Assembly (NCBI GenBank): GCA_016839165.1
Contig: CP069300.1
Span: forward strand, 5,146,001 to 5,210,000
DNA length: 64,000 nucleotides
Source: Bradyrhizobium sp. PSBB068
GTDB lineage: Bacteria; Pseudomonadota; Alphaproteobacteria; Rhizobiales; Xanthobacteraceae
Direction: 5' to 3'
A model generated the notes under the pieces. It searched no databases. It worked only from the letters and a program-made list of their open reading frames with translations, and was not told the DNA's origin. Within the stretch, counting starts at the first letter, position 1; every line of letters begins with the position of its first letter. A program made the translations under genes and the position numbers. Below, piece by piece: positions 19,282 through 28,850 of this stretch.

Positions 19282-19403
19282 GTCGTCCCGGCGAAGGCCG
19301 GGACCCATACTCCGCGGCGGGTGCCGTGAACGGGACTCATCATTCCACCATCGCGCAACAATCACCGCCTGTGGTTATGCGTCCCGGCCTTCGCCGGGAC
19401 GAC
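19282..19403. repeat. paired palindromic repeat with 23-bp perfect arms
   Basis: Arms at 19282-19304 and 19381-19403 are exact inverted copies built on CCGGCGAAGGCCGGGAC, a repeat type I associate with Bradyrhizobium intergenic DNA. The 76-base interior holds no gene. Each arm also contains its own smaller palindrome. Confidence 0.75.
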
Positions 19404-19444
19404 GATCAGGATGGTTCGCAATTCAAGACGTCAAGCAACACGGC

Positions 19445-19472
19445 GTCATCCCCCGCTTTCGCGGGGGATGAC
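19445..19472. repeat. hairpin repeat after serB / degP
   Basis: GTCATCCCCCGC and GCGGGGGATGAC make a perfect 12-bp stem on a TTTC loop, between the convergent serB and degP genes. Like its neighbour, it looks like a dispersed repeat and may also stop transcription. No T-run follows. Confidence 0.65.
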
Positions 19473-19499
19473 AGTTGTGGGTGAGGCGTCAGGCCGACG

Positions 19500-20999
19500 T
19501 TACTGCACGCCGAGCGCCACGAAGCGCAGTTCGCCGTCGCCGTTGGAGACCAGCAGCAGCACGGACTTCTTGCCGTCCTTTTTCAGCTGGTCGACGCGCT
19601 TCTTGATGTCGGCGGCACTGGAGACCGCCTCCTGCGCCACCTCGACGATGACGTCGCCGGCCGACAGCCGCTTCTCGGCGGCATCGGAGGCATTGTCGAC
19701 GCCGGTGACGACGACACCCTTCACGCTGTCCTTGATCTTGTACTTGGTGCGCAGGTCCTTGCTCAGCGCCGCGAGGTCGAGGCCGAGCGCCTTCTGGGTC
19801 ACCGGCTTCTCGGCCGTGTCGTCCTTCGGCTTGGCGTTGGCCTGCTGAACCTTGTCGTTGTCCTCGAGCCGGCCGAGCGTGACCTTGCGGGTCTCCTCAT
19901 TGCCCTTGCGGATGATGACGACGTCGACTTCCTTGCCGACCGCGGTATCGGCCACGATCCGCGACAGATCCTTGGGGTCCTTGACGTCCTTGCCGTCGAA
20001 CTTGACGACGACGTCGCCGGGCTCGATGCCCGCCGGCTTGGCCGGGCCCTTGTCATCGACGCCGGCAACCAGCGCGCCGCGCGCCGGCTTGATGTTGAGG
20101 CTGTCGGCGATCTCGTCGGTGACCTGCTGGATCCGCACACCGAGCCAGCCGCGGCGCAGTTCGCCGAACTTCTGCAGCTGGTCGACGACGCCGGCCACCG
20201 TCTTCGACGGCACCGCGAAACCGAGACCGATCGAGCCGCCGGTGGGCGAGATGATCAGCGTGTTGACGCCGATCACCTCGCCGTCGAGGTTGAACAACGG
20301 ACCGCCGGAATTGCCGCGATTGATGGCGGCGTCGGTCTGGATATAGCTGTCATACGGACCCTGGCTGATGTCGCGGTTCTTGGCCGAGACGATGCCCGCG
20401 GTCACGGTGCCGCCGAGGCTGAACGGGTTGCCGATCGCGACCACCCAGTCGCCGAGGCGGATCTTGTCGCTGTCGCCGAACTTGACCGCGGTGAGCGGCT
20501 TCGGCGGTTTGAACTTCAACACCGCGAGATCGGTCTTCTTGTCGACGCCGACCAGCTCGGCCTTGATCTTGGTGCCGTCGTTGAGGATGACGTTGATCTC
20601 GTCGGCATCGGCGATGACGTGGTTGTTGGTGACGACGATGCCGGCGGTGTCGACGATGAAGCCCGAGCCGAGCGAATTGGTCTTGCGCGGCTGGAACTCG
20701 CCGCTCTTGTCGCCGCCCTTGCCGGGCGGCCCGCGGCGGTTCTTGAAGAAGTCGTCGAAGAATTCCTCGAACGGCGAGCCCGGCGGCAGCTGCGGCATCG
20801 CGCCGCCCTTGTTGGCCTCGATCGTCTGCGAGGTCGAGATGTTGACGACGGCGTCGATCACCTTCTCGGCAATGTCGGCGATGCCGTCGGGACCGCGTGC
20901 GAAGGCCGGCGCGGAGCTCAGCATGCTCGCAGCACCGATCGAGATCGCGGCTCCCATCATGCGGAGGCGACGGCTCAGGGCTGGTCTGGCAGCGATCAT
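19500..20999 (-). CDS. degP: periplasmic serine protease of the Do/DegP family
   Basis: This is a 499-residue protein from the ATG at 20999, which has GGAGAAA upstream; the frame is open to 21095. After a signal peptide (cleavage likely near APAFA-R), the trypsin-like domain carries His127 in TNNHVIADADE, Asp157 in KKTDLAVLKF and Ser231 in NRGNSGGPLF. Two C-terminal PDZ domains follow. It degrades or refolds damaged envelope proteins. It lies upstream of the convergent serB and downstream of the HflKC genes on the same strand. Confidence 0.95.
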   Translation of the reverse strand: MIAARPALSRRLRMMGAAISIGAASMLSSAPAFARGPDGIADIAEKVIDAVVNISTSQTIEANKGGAMPQLPPGSPFEEFFDDFFKNRRGPPGKGGDKSGEFQPRKTNSLGSGFIVDTAGIVVTNNHVIADADEINVILNDGTKIKAELVGVDKKTDLAVLKFKPPKPLTAVKFGDSDKIRLGDWVVAIGNPFSLGGTVTAGIVSAKNRDISQGPYDSYIQTDAAINRGNSGGPLFNLDGEVIGVNTLIISPTGGSIGLGFAVPSKTVAGVVDQLQKFGELRRGWLGVRIQQVTDEIADSLNIKPARGALVAGVDDKGPAKPAGIEPGDVVVKFDGKDVKDPKDLSRIVADTAVGKEVDVVIIRKGNEETRKVTLGRLEDNDKVQQANAKPKDDTAEKPVTQKALGLDLAALSKDLRTKYKIKDSVKGVVVTGVDNASDAAEKRLSAGDVIVEVAQEAVSSAADIKKRVDQLKKDGKKSVLLLVSNGDGELRFVALGVQ

Positions 21000-21186
21000 G
21001 TCGGAGTTTCTCCAGGCAAACGGGTTCAAATTTGCTGGTCGCAGTGTGCGCCCGTGGTCGCAGAGTGCGCCCGAACAGGCATTTGGCGCAAGCATCTCAG
21101 CCGGGCATTTCGGAGAAAAACCGGCTGCGTGAGGCTCACGATTATGTTCATTCCGGCGCGACCTACGCGCTTGGAACAGGCAATGC

Positions 21187-21387
21187 TCAGCGCCGCACCG
21201 CCCAGATCAGGACGAGTCCCGCGACCGCCGAACCGATGCCGACGACGCGCAGGATGTTGTCCGGCGTCGCCAGCGCGCTCTTCATCGCCCGGCGCATCCA
21301 GGCGGGGCTTGCCGCGAACAGGATGCCTTCGAGCACGAACAGGATTCCCAGACCGATGAGGAAGTCGCCGAACGCTATTGACCTCAT
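21187..21387 (-). CDS. DUF2065 (YjeT-like) membrane protein
   Basis: This 66-residue protein has two membrane segments separated by a basic loop (SPAWMRRAMKSALATPDN). It matches the DUF2065/YjeT family, typically found beside hflK-hflC, as here. Function unknown; a role near the HflKC-FtsH quality-control complex is suggested only by position. Confidence 0.85.
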   Translation of the reverse strand: MRSIAFGDFLIGLGILFVLEGILFAASPAWMRRAMKSALATPDNILRVVGIGSAVAGLVLIWAVRR

Positions 21388-21468
21388 CGGATCGCAACCT
21401 CCCGCTCGATGATTGTTGTTATTTAAGTGACGGCGGCACGTTGTCCGCGCCGCCGTTCTGTCGTGAAT

Positions 21469-22368
21469 TTACTGTTTCGGCGCAGCCGCCGCCTCGGCCG
21501 GCTTGCCGTTCGCGCTGCCGAAGTACTTGAAGAATTCCGAGTCCGGCCGCAACAGGAACCGCGTGTCGCTGGACTTGAGGCCGTTCTCATAGGCCGTCAT
21601 CGAGCGATAGAACGCGAAGAAGTCCTTGTCCTTGCCATAGGCCTCGGCGAACAGGCGGTTGCGCTCGGCATCGCCCGCACCGCGGGTCTGATCCGCGGCG
21701 GAGTTCGCCTCGGCGACGATCACGGTCGCTTCGCGGTCGGCCTTGGAGCGGATTTCCTGCGCCTTCTGGTCGCCCTGGGCCCGGAACTCCGCCGCCTCGC
21801 GCTGACGCTCGGTCTTCATCCGGTCGTAGACCGCTTGGCTGTTCTGCTCCGGCAGATCGGCGCGGCGAATCCGGACGTCGACGACCTCGATGCCGTAGCC
21901 GTCGGCTTCCTTGTCGAGCTGCTCGCGAATCCGCGACATCAGCTTCTCGCGCTCGTCACGCACCACCGCGATGAAGTTGACCTCGCCGAGCACGCGGCGC
22001 AGCGCCGCGTTGAGCAGCGTGGTCAGCTGCAGATTGGCGGCCTGGATCGAGCCGACGCTGGTGTAGTAGCGCAGCGCATTCTTGATGCGATAGCGCGCGA
22101 AGGCATCGACCACGAGCCGCTTCTGGTCGGAGGCGATCACTTCCTGCGACGGGTTTTCCAGGTCGAGGATGCGCTTGTCGACGTTGATCACCGAATTCCA
22201 CGGCGCCTTGAAGTGCAGGCCGGGCTCGGTGACGACGTCGACCGGCTCGCCAAACCGCAGGACGATGGTCTGCTCGGTCTGCTGCACGGTGAACACCGAG
22301 CTGTAGCCGACGGCGAGAACGATGAAGAGAACGATCAGGGACAGGATGCCGGTGACAGGGGACCTCAT
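21469..22368 (-). CDS. hflC: HflC, modulator of FtsH protease
   Basis: This 299-residue protein has one N-terminal membrane segment (GILSLIVLFIVLAVGYSSVF), an SPFH/prohibitin domain (~20-190) and a helical C-terminal part. With HflK it forms a membrane complex around FtsH and regulates degradation of membrane proteins. The start overlaps the hflK stop (ATGA), the usual gene order. Confidence 0.96.
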   Translation of the reverse strand: MRSPVTGILSLIVLFIVLAVGYSSVFTVQQTEQTIVLRFGEPVDVVTEPGLHFKAPWNSVINVDKRILDLENPSQEVIASDQKRLVVDAFARYRIKNALRYYTSVGSIQAANLQLTTLLNAALRRVLGEVNFIAVVRDEREKLMSRIREQLDKEADGYGIEVVDVRIRRADLPEQNSQAVYDRMKTERQREAAEFRAQGDQKAQEIRSKADREATVIVAEANSAADQTRGAGDAERNRLFAEAYGKDKDFFAFYRSMTAYENGLKSSDTRFLLRPDSEFFKYFGSANGKPAEAAAAPKQ

Positions 22369-23510
22369 CGGGTGGCTCCCTGCTGCTGGCCGGTCGTGGC
22401 CGGCGCTACCGTCGGCTGACGCCGCGGCGTCAGCTCACCCAACGGAAGGTAGGGTACGATGTTCTGGCCCTGGCCGCCGTCATAAACCAGCTTCTCGGAG
22501 CCACCGAGCACGCGTTCCATGGTCTCCAGATAGATGCGCTCGCGCGTCACGTCGGGTGCCTTCTTGTACTCTTCATAGACTTTGAGGAAGCGCGCGCTCT
22601 GGCCCTTGGCCTCGGCGACCGCCTGCTCCTTGTAGCCCTCGGCGGCCTGCTGGATCTGCGCGGCACGGCCGCGTGCTTCCGGCACGATCCGGTTGGCATA
22701 GGTCTGCGCCTCGTTCTGCTTGCGCTCGAGGTCGGCGCGCGCCGCCTGCACGTCGCGGAACGCGTCGATCACCTGCGCCGGCGGATCGACCTTCTGCATC
22801 TGCACCTGCGTGATCTGGATGCCGGCGTTGTAGGAATCCAGCGTCTTCTGCATCAGCTCCTGCACGTTCTGCTCGGTGACGTTGCGCGCCCCGGTCAGGA
22901 TCGGCTGGATCTGCGAGCGGCCGATCACCTCGCGCATCGCGCTTTCGGCAACCGCCTTCACGGTGCCTTCGGGATTTTGGATGTTGAACAGATAGGCGCC
23001 GGCCCCGCCCGGCTTGATCCGCCACAATACGGTGAAGTCGACATCGACGATGTTTTCGTCGCCGGTCAGCATCAGGCTCTCTTCCGGCACGTCGCGCATG
23101 GTGCGGCCGCGCCGTGCGGGATCGTCGATCAGGGTCATGCCGATCGAGATCGTGTTGACGCGCAGCGCCTTCGGCAGCAGCACCGTCTCGATCGGATATG
23201 GCAGGTGATAGCGCAGGCCCGGTTGCGCATCGCGATCATACTTGCCGAAGCGCATGACGACGCCGAGCTCTTCGGACTGGACGCGGAAGATGCCGGTGGC
23301 AAACCAGATCGCCAGCGCGGCGACCAGCACCAGCGCGATTCCCATGCCGCTGAAATGCCCGCCGGGCAGCCATTGCTGCAGCCGGTCCTGGCCGCGCCGC
23401 AGCAGATCCTCAAGATCCGGCGGCCTTGGCCCGGCCGACTGTGGACCGGTGCCCCACGGTCCCTTCGGACCCGAGCCCCATGGCCCCCCGCCTTGATTTT
23501 TCCACGGCAT
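22365..23510 (-). CDS. hflK: HflK, modulator of FtsH protease
   Basis: This 381-residue protein is counted from the ATG at 23510 (GAGGAG upstream; the frame is open to 23528). The N-terminus is Gly/Pro-rich (MPWKNQGGGPWGSGPKGPWG), followed by one membrane segment and the SPFH domain, then a C-terminal region rich in Gln and Arg. It pairs with HflC and overlaps it by four bases. Confidence 0.96.
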   Translation of the reverse strand: MPWKNQGGGPWGSGPKGPWGTGPQSAGPRPPDLEDLLRRGQDRLQQWLPGGHFSGMGIALVLVAALAIWFATGIFRVQSEELGVVMRFGKYDRDAQPGLRYHLPYPIETVLLPKALRVNTISIGMTLIDDPARRGRTMRDVPEESLMLTGDENIVDVDFTVLWRIKPGGAGAYLFNIQNPEGTVKAVAESAMREVIGRSQIQPILTGARNVTEQNVQELMQKTLDSYNAGIQITQVQMQKVDPPAQVIDAFRDVQAARADLERKQNEAQTYANRIVPEARGRAAQIQQAAEGYKEQAVAEAKGQSARFLKVYEEYKKAPDVTRERIYLETMERVLGGSEKLVYDGGQGQNIVPYLPLGELTPRRQPTVAPATTGQQQGATR

Positions 23511-23654
23511 CAAACATCTCCTCGGCAAGTCCGGACGGGACGCCCGGGCTCGAATGTCCGGCCCGGTTATAGGGGACCGCCAGGGCCCTTACAACGCAAG
23601 CTTCCTGAGCCGACGAGCTATGCGCCGGGCCACAATTGTCAATGCAAACATTGG

Positions 23655-24167
23655 TTAACCGCGGCCGCGCCGACGATATGTCACATAGGAGAAGTCGGCA
23701 TTGTCGTCCGGACCTGCCGGATTCCGCACGCGCGCGACCTCATCCCACTCCCTCGCATCGATTGTGTCGAACCGTGTATCGCCGTCCGGCCGGGCATGGA
23801 CCTCGGTAATCTCAAGGCGATCGGCGATGCCCATCCACTGCGCATAGATCTCGGCGCCGCCGATGATTGCAATTTCAGTGGCGAAACGCCGCAGCGCATC
23901 ACCAAGCGCAATTGCGCGGGCGTTTTCCAACGACGTCGTGACGATGGCGCCGCGCGCGCGGTAGTTCGGATCGCGCGTCACCACGATGTTGGTGCGTCCC
24001 GGCAGCGGCCGGCGCAGCGACTCGAACGTCTTGCGCCCCATCACGATGGGCTTGTTCAGCGTCATCGCCTTGAGGCGCTGCTGATCGGATTTCAGCCGCC
24101 ACGGAATTGCGTTGCCGCTCCCGATCACGCCGTTCTCGGCGACCGCAGCGAGGAGCACGATCTCCAT
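23655..24167 (-). CDS. folA: dihydrofolate reductase
   Basis: This 170-residue enzyme reduces dihydrofolate to tetrahydrofolate with NADPH. The N-terminus VLLAAVAENGVIGSGNAIPW, the substrate-site KPIVMGRKTFESL and IIGGAEIYAQ are characteristic. The start codon overlaps the stop of the upstream GNAT gene in a TGATG arrangement, so translation is probably coupled. It recycles the dihydrofolate made by ThyA, encoded two genes upstream. Confidence 0.95.
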   Translation of the reverse strand: MEIVLLAAVAENGVIGSGNAIPWRLKSDQQRLKAMTLNKPIVMGRKTFESLRRPLPGRTNIVVTRDPNYRARGAIVTTSLENARAIALGDALRRFATEIAIIGGAEIYAQWMGIADRLEITEVHARPDGDTRFDTIDAREWDEVARVRNPAGPDDNADFSYVTYRRRGRG

Positions 24168-24652
24168 CAGCGCGCTCCTTCGGCGAGCGCCGACAGCGCA
24201 GGACCGGAGACGCGACAGATCGTCCATTCGTCCACCATCTCGGCTCCGAGTGATTTGTAGAATGCGATCGACGGCGCGTTCCAGTCGAGCACCGCCCATT
24301 GCAGGCGCGCCCACCCATTGGCGAGGCAGTGCTTCGCCAGGTGCACCAGCAGCGCCTTGCCGATCCCCTTGCCGCGCAGCGCCGGACGCACGAAGAGATC
24401 TTCGAGGTAGATGCCGTGGCGGCCGGCGAAGGTCGAGAAATTGACGAACCAGACCGCGAAGCCGGCGGGCTCGCCGTTCCATTCCGCGATGTCGCAGAAC
24501 AGCCGCGGGCTTTCGCCGAACAGCGCCTCGGCGATATCGGCCTCGCTGGCGTGGACCTCGTGCAGGAGCTTCTCGTACGCGGCAAGCTCGCGGACCAGCG
24601 AGTACACCAGTCCGGCCTCATCGGGCCGCGCGCGGCGGATCACGAGCGACAT
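24167..24652 (-). CDS. GNAT-family N-acetyltransferase
   Basis: This 161-residue protein has the acetyl-CoA-binding motif PALRGKGIGKALL (about residues 90-102) and the motif-B segment DWNAPSIAFYKSLGAE. The overall pattern (LEDLFVRPALRGKG, AVLDWN) resembles diamine acetyltransferase-like GNATs. It lies between thyA and folA with one-base TGATG overlaps on both sides, so the three are translated as one unit. The substrate is unknown. Confidence 0.88.
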   Translation of the reverse strand: MSLVIRRARPDEAGLVYSLVRELAAYEKLLHEVHASEADIAEALFGESPRLFCDIAEWNGEPAGFAVWFVNFSTFAGRHGIYLEDLFVRPALRGKGIGKALLVHLAKHCLANGWARLQWAVLDWNAPSIAFYKSLGAEMVDEWTICRVSGPALSALAEGAR

Positions 24653-25446
24653 CAGACCGCGACTTCGGCCTTGATGTGCGGATGCGGGTCGTAGCCTTCG
24701 AGTTTGAAATCCTCAAAGCGGAACGCGAAGATGTCTTTCACATCGGGATTGATCGCCATCGTCGGCAGCGGCCGCGTCGGCCGCGTCAGTTGCAGGCGCG
24801 CCTGCTCGAGGTGGTTCGAATAGAGATGCGCATCGCCGAGCGAGTGCACGAAATCGCCGGGCTTCAGCCCGGTCACCTGCGCGACCATCATGGTCAGCAG
24901 CGCATAGGAGGCGATGTTGAAGGGCACGCCGAGGAACACGTCGCCGGAGCGCTGATAGAGCTGGCAGGACAATTTTCCGTTGGCGACATAGAACTGGAAC
25001 AGGCAGTGGCACGGCGGCAGCGCCATCTTGTCCACCTCGGCCGGATTCCAGGCGCTGACGATCAGCCGCCGCGAGTCCGGATTGCGCTTGATCATCTCGA
25101 TCACGTTGCTGATCTGGTCGATGCTGCGGCCATCGGGCGCGGGCCAGGAGCGCCACTGCGAGCCATAGACCGGGCCGAGATCGCCATTGGCGTCGGCCCA
25201 TTCATCCCAGATCGTGACGCCGTTGTCGTTGAGATATTTGATGTTGGTGTCGCCGGCGAGGAACCAGAGCAGCTCGTGCACGATCGCCTTCAGCGGCAGC
25301 CGTTTGGTCGTCAGCATCGGGAATCCGGCCGAGAGATTGAAGCGCATCTGATGGCCGAAGATCGACAGCGTACCGGTGCCGGTGCGGTCATGCTTCTCGG
25401 CGCCGTCGGCGAGGATACGTTCGAGCAGATCGTGATACTGGTTCAT
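24652..25446 (-). CDS. thyA: thymidylate synthase
   Basis: This 264-residue enzyme methylates dUMP to dTMP, using methylene-tetrahydrofolate and producing dihydrofolate. The catalytic Cys lies in [14 protein letters not shown], and [16 protein letters not shown] and [11 protein letters not shown] are typical. The length equals the classic ThyA size. It is the first gene of the thyA-GNAT-folA set. Confidence 0.97.
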   Translation of the reverse strand: MNQYHDLLERILADGAEKHDRTGTGTLSIFGHQMRFNLSAGFPMLTTKRLPLKAIVHELLWFLAGDTNIKYLNDNGVTIWDEWADANGDLGPVYGSQWRSWPAPDGRSIDQISNVIEMIKRNPDSRRLIVSAWNPAEVDKMALPPCHCLFQFYVANGKLSCQLYQRSGDVFLGVPFNIASYALLTMMVAQVTGLKPGDFVHSLGDAHLYSNHLEQARLQLTRPTRPLPTMAINPDVKDIFAFRFEDFKLEGYDPHPHIKAEVAV

Positions 25447-25620
25447 GACGTCTGTTTCGGGCTTTCGAGAGAGCGGCGAATGTAGCGGCCACCGCCGCCG
25501 GCCGACACGCCGATTCGGCTGATTAGACCGATTATACCCCGAAAAGTGAGCACCCTTGCGCCAAACGACAAGGGACGGAACCCGCGTTCCGCCCTGCCCT
25601 ATCCATTTGACCGCGCTGGA

Positions 25621-26601
25621 TTAACTTGCCGGCTTGAGCACCGGGGTCCATTTCGCGATCTCGTTCTTCACGAGCGTCGCCAGCGCCTCCGGGCTGCGGT
25701 TGGCGGGTACCGGGATCACGCTGCCGAGTTCGAGCAGGCGCTTGCGGACGTTCTCGTCGTCCAGCGCCTTGATCGCCGCCGCGTTCAGCGTGGCGATGAT
25801 GGCGGGCGAAGTTCCCTTCGGCGCAAAGATCGCGTTCCAGGCCTGAGCCTGGAACGCCGGCAGGCCGGCCTCGGTCGTGGTCGGGACGTCGGGCAGCGAT
25901 GGATTGCGCTCGGGGGTCGCGACCGCATAGGCCTTGATGGTGCCGGCGTTGATCTGCGGCACCGCGTTGACGATCTGGTCGCACATGTAATCGACCTGGC
26001 CGGCGACCAGCGCGTTCATCGCGGGTCCGGTGCCGTTGAAGGGCACGCCGACCGGCTTGACGTCGAGGATCGAGTTGAGCAACTCGCAGGAGGCGTGCGA
26101 GACCGAGCCGATGCCGGCATGCGCGGCGTTGACCTTCTCGGCATTGGCCTTCACGTAGGCGATGAACTCCTTCAGATCCTTCGGCGGGAAATCCTTGCGG
26201 GCGAGGATCAGGATCGGCGTGCCCGCAAGCAGCGCCACGGGCTCGAAATCCTTCTCCGGATGATAGGCAAGCTTCGGATAGAGCGGCACGGACGCGGCAT
26301 GGGTGCCCATGTGTCCGGTGACCAGCGTGTAGCCGTCATTGGCGGCGCGCGCCGCGCGCGTGGTCGCCGTGGTGCCGCCGGCGCCAACCACGTTTTCGAT
26401 GACGATGCTCTGGCCGAGCGTCTGCGCCATATGCGCGGTGACGATGCGTGAGATGACGTCGGTCGGACCGCCGGCTGCGAACGGCACGATCATGGTGATG
26501 GTGCGCGTCGGATAGTTCTGCGCCGACGCCGGCACGGCGAATGCGCCGAGCGCCACACATGCCGAAAGGCATGCGCCCGCAAGCGAGCGAATGGACATCA
26601 T
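25621..26601 (-). CDS. Bug/TctC-family periplasmic solute-binding protein
   Basis: This is a 326-residue protein from the ATG at 26601, supported by GGGAGGAATTGAG; the frame is open to 26631. An N-terminal signal peptide (SLAGACLSACVALGAFAVPASAQN) is followed by the Bug-family opening YPTRTITMIVPFAAGGPTD. Such proteins bind carboxylates for tripartite tricarboxylate transporters. TctB and TctA are encoded immediately upstream on the same strand, but a strong terminator (26636-26660) lies between. Confidence 0.93.
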   Translation of the reverse strand: MMSIRSLAGACLSACVALGAFAVPASAQNYPTRTITMIVPFAAGGPTDVISRIVTAHMAQTLGQSIVIENVVGAGGTTATTRAARAANDGYTLVTGHMGTHAASVPLYPKLAYHPEKDFEPVALLAGTPILILARKDFPPKDLKEFIAYVKANAEKVNAAHAGIGSVSHASCELLNSILDVKPVGVPFNGTGPAMNALVAGQVDYMCDQIVNAVPQINAGTIKAYAVATPERNPSLPDVPTTTEAGLPAFQAQAWNAIFAPKGTSPAIIATLNAAAIKALDDENVRKRLLELGSVIPVPANRSPEALATLVKNEIAKWTPVLKPAS

Positions 26602-26635
26602 CTCAATTCCTCCCGGGAACGTTTTGACCAATAAA

Positions 26636-26660
26636 AATGCCGGCCAAATCGGCCGGCATT
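26636..26660 (-). terminator. terminator between tctA and the Bug gene
   Basis: AATGCCGGCC, a five-base loop and GGCCGGCATT make a perfect 10-bp stem. On the minus strand it is followed by TTTTTATTGG. The Bug-family gene therefore needs its own promoter or read-through. Confidence 0.85.
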
Positions 26661-26735
26661 TTCATTTCATGAGACGACATCGCGAGTCGATTCGACTTCC
26701 GCCTGCGGCGCGCCGACGCAGGGCTTAGAGAGTGA

Positions 26736-28250
26736 TCAGCCCTCCGACTCCACGAACACCTCGTCGCGCTTCGCCCGCAAGGTGGGCAGCACGGCAAGCA
26801 CCAGCAGAGCTGCCGCAATCGCCAGCAGCACCGCCGAAAGCGGCCGCGACAGGAACACGCTCCAGTCACCGCGCGAGATTAAGAGCGCACGGCGCAGGTT
26901 CTCCTCCATCAGCGGACCGAGCACCATGCCGAGCAGCAGCGGCGCCGGCTCGAAATCGTGCTTGATCAGCCAGTAGCCGACCAGGCCGAACGCGCCTGCG
27001 AGGACGACATCGACCGGCGCGTTGTTCACCGAGTAGATGCCGATCGCGCAGAACACCACGATCGAGGGGAACATCAGCCGGTACGGCACGCGCAGCAGAC
27101 GGACCCAGATGCCAACCAGCGGCAGGTTGATGATGATCAGCATCAGATTGCCGATCCACATCGAGGCGATCATGCCCCAGACCAGGTCGGGCTGCTTCTG
27201 CATCACCTGCGGACCCGGCACGATGCCATGAATGGTCATCGCGCCGACCATCAGCGCCATCACCGCATTCGGCGGGATGCCGAGCGTGAGCAGCGGGATG
27301 AACGAGGTCTGCGCCGCAGCGTTGTTGGCGCTTTCCGGCGATGCCACGCCCTCGATCGCGCCGCGGCCGAACCGCGACGGATCCTTCGCCAGCTTCTTTT
27401 CCAGCGTATAGGCCGCGAACGACGCGATCACCGCGCCGCCGCCCGGCAGGATGCCGAGGATCGAGCCGAGCACGGTGCCGCGCAGGATCGCCGGCGTGGA
27501 GTCCACGAGGTCCTTCCTGGTCGGCATCAGGCCGGTGATCTTCTGCTGCACCAGATTGCGGTCCATCTCCGCGCCATGGTCGAGGTTGCGGATGATCTCA
27601 GCGAAGCCGAACACGCCCATCGCCACGGTGGCAAAGCCGAGGCCGTCGGCAAGCTCGGGAATGTTGAAGGCCATGCGCGAGGCACCGGTCTCGATGTCGG
27701 AGCCGACCATCGACAGCAACAGGCCGAACACGATCATCGCGATCGCCTTCAGCACCGAGCCCTTGGCGAGCACCACCGCGAAGATCAGGCCGAGCACCAT
27801 CAGCGAGAAATATTCGGCCGGTCCGAATGCCAGCGCGAGCTTGGTCAGCGGCGCGCCGAGCACGGCGATCAGCACGGTGGCGACGCAGCCGGCGAAGAAC
27901 GAGCCGATCGCGGCGATCGCGAGCGCCGGACCGGCGCGGCCCTGCTTGGCCATCTGGTGGCCGTCGAGCGCGGTGACCACGGAGGTCGCCTCGCCGGGAA
28001 TATTGACCAGGATCGAGGTGGTCGACCCGCCATATTGCGCACCGTAATAGATGCCGGCGAGCATGATCAGCGCGCCGACCGGCGGCAGGCCGAAGGTGAT
28101 CGGCAGCAGCATCGCGACGGTGGCGATGGTGCCGATGCCCGGCAAGACGCCGACCAGCGTGCCGACCAGCGCACCGATCAGGCACATCAGAAGGTTGATC
28201 GGAGAGAATGCGACAGCGAAACCGTGGGCGAGGTTGGCAAACAGTTCCAT
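26736..28250 (-). CDS. tctA: tripartite tricarboxylate transporter large membrane subunit
   Basis: This 504-residue protein has about twelve membrane segments. The family signature [21 protein letters not shown] lies near the N-terminus and the repeated [16 protein letters not shown] in the second half. It forms the translocation pore with TctB. Start chosen at ATG 28250; a GTG directly before it at 28253 is an alternative. It begins eight bases after the tctB stop. Confidence 0.95.
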   Translation of the reverse strand: MELFANLAHGFAVAFSPINLLMCLIGALVGTLVGVLPGIGTIATVAMLLPITFGLPPVGALIMLAGIYYGAQYGGSTTSILVNIPGEATSVVTALDGHQMAKQGRAGPALAIAAIGSFFAGCVATVLIAVLGAPLTKLALAFGPAEYFSLMVLGLIFAVVLAKGSVLKAIAMIVFGLLLSMVGSDIETGASRMAFNIPELADGLGFATVAMGVFGFAEIIRNLDHGAEMDRNLVQQKITGLMPTRKDLVDSTPAILRGTVLGSILGILPGGGAVIASFAAYTLEKKLAKDPSRFGRGAIEGVASPESANNAAAQTSFIPLLTLGIPPNAVMALMVGAMTIHGIVPGPQVMQKQPDLVWGMIASMWIGNLMLIIINLPLVGIWVRLLRVPYRLMFPSIVVFCAIGIYSVNNAPVDVVLAGAFGLVGYWLIKHDFEPAPLLLGMVLGPLMEENLRRALLISRGDWSVFLSRPLSAVLLAIAAALLVLAVLPTLRAKRDEVFVESEG

Positions 28251-28257
28251 CACGCCC

Positions 28258-28758
28258 TCACTGGATCAGGAAACGCGGGAACATCGGCATCGGAAGTCCC
28301 AGCACATAAGGAAACAACAGCGCGCAGCCGAGCGTCAGGCAGCCACCGACGATGATGGCTTCGAGCCACCTCGTCTCATGCGAGCCGAGCGCCGCGATCA
28401 GGAAGGCGGCAAAGGCGGAGACGACGAGCCCGAGCGGACGGATCGCGACGGCGAAGAACACGATTGCCGCCGACACGAACAACGGCCCGCGCCAAGAATA
28501 GGCCGCGATCTGCGGGCCGTCTTTCAGAATTCCGACCAGCGCCACGGCGCCGCCGAGCAACAGCAGCAGCACGGCGAACATCCGCGGCGCGGTTCCGGCA
28601 CCGAACGAAAATCCGTGCATGCCCTGCAAGTCGCTCGAAGCCCACAAGGCAAACAGCGCAACGGCCACCATGGCGAGCCCGCCGACAAAGTCCTGCGGGC
28701 CGCGCACCCATTTCGGCAAGATCGATTTGACCGGCGCCTCGCTCGGCGTATCGCTCAT
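28258..28758 (-). CDS. tctB: tripartite tricarboxylate transporter small membrane subunit
   Basis: This 166-residue protein has four membrane segments, matching the TctB family by size, hydrophobic pattern and position before tctA. The ATG at 28758 begins MSDTPSEAPVKS. It is the accessory subunit that joins the binding protein and the TctA channel. Confidence 0.88.
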   Translation of the reverse strand: MSDTPSEAPVKSILPKWVRGPQDFVGGLAMVAVALFALWASSDLQGMHGFSFGAGTAPRMFAVLLLLLGGAVALVGILKDGPQIAAYSWRGPLFVSAAIVFFAVAIRPLGLVVSAFAAFLIAALGSHETRWLEAIIVGGCLTLGCALLFPYVLGLPMPMFPRFLIQ

Positions 28759-28850
28759 GACTTCGCTTCCCCCCGTCAGGCTGTCCGCCCGTTTTGATTG
28801 AATGGCTTGGCTTGTGGTGCGTTGACCGAAAGCCTTGCTAGCGATTTTCG

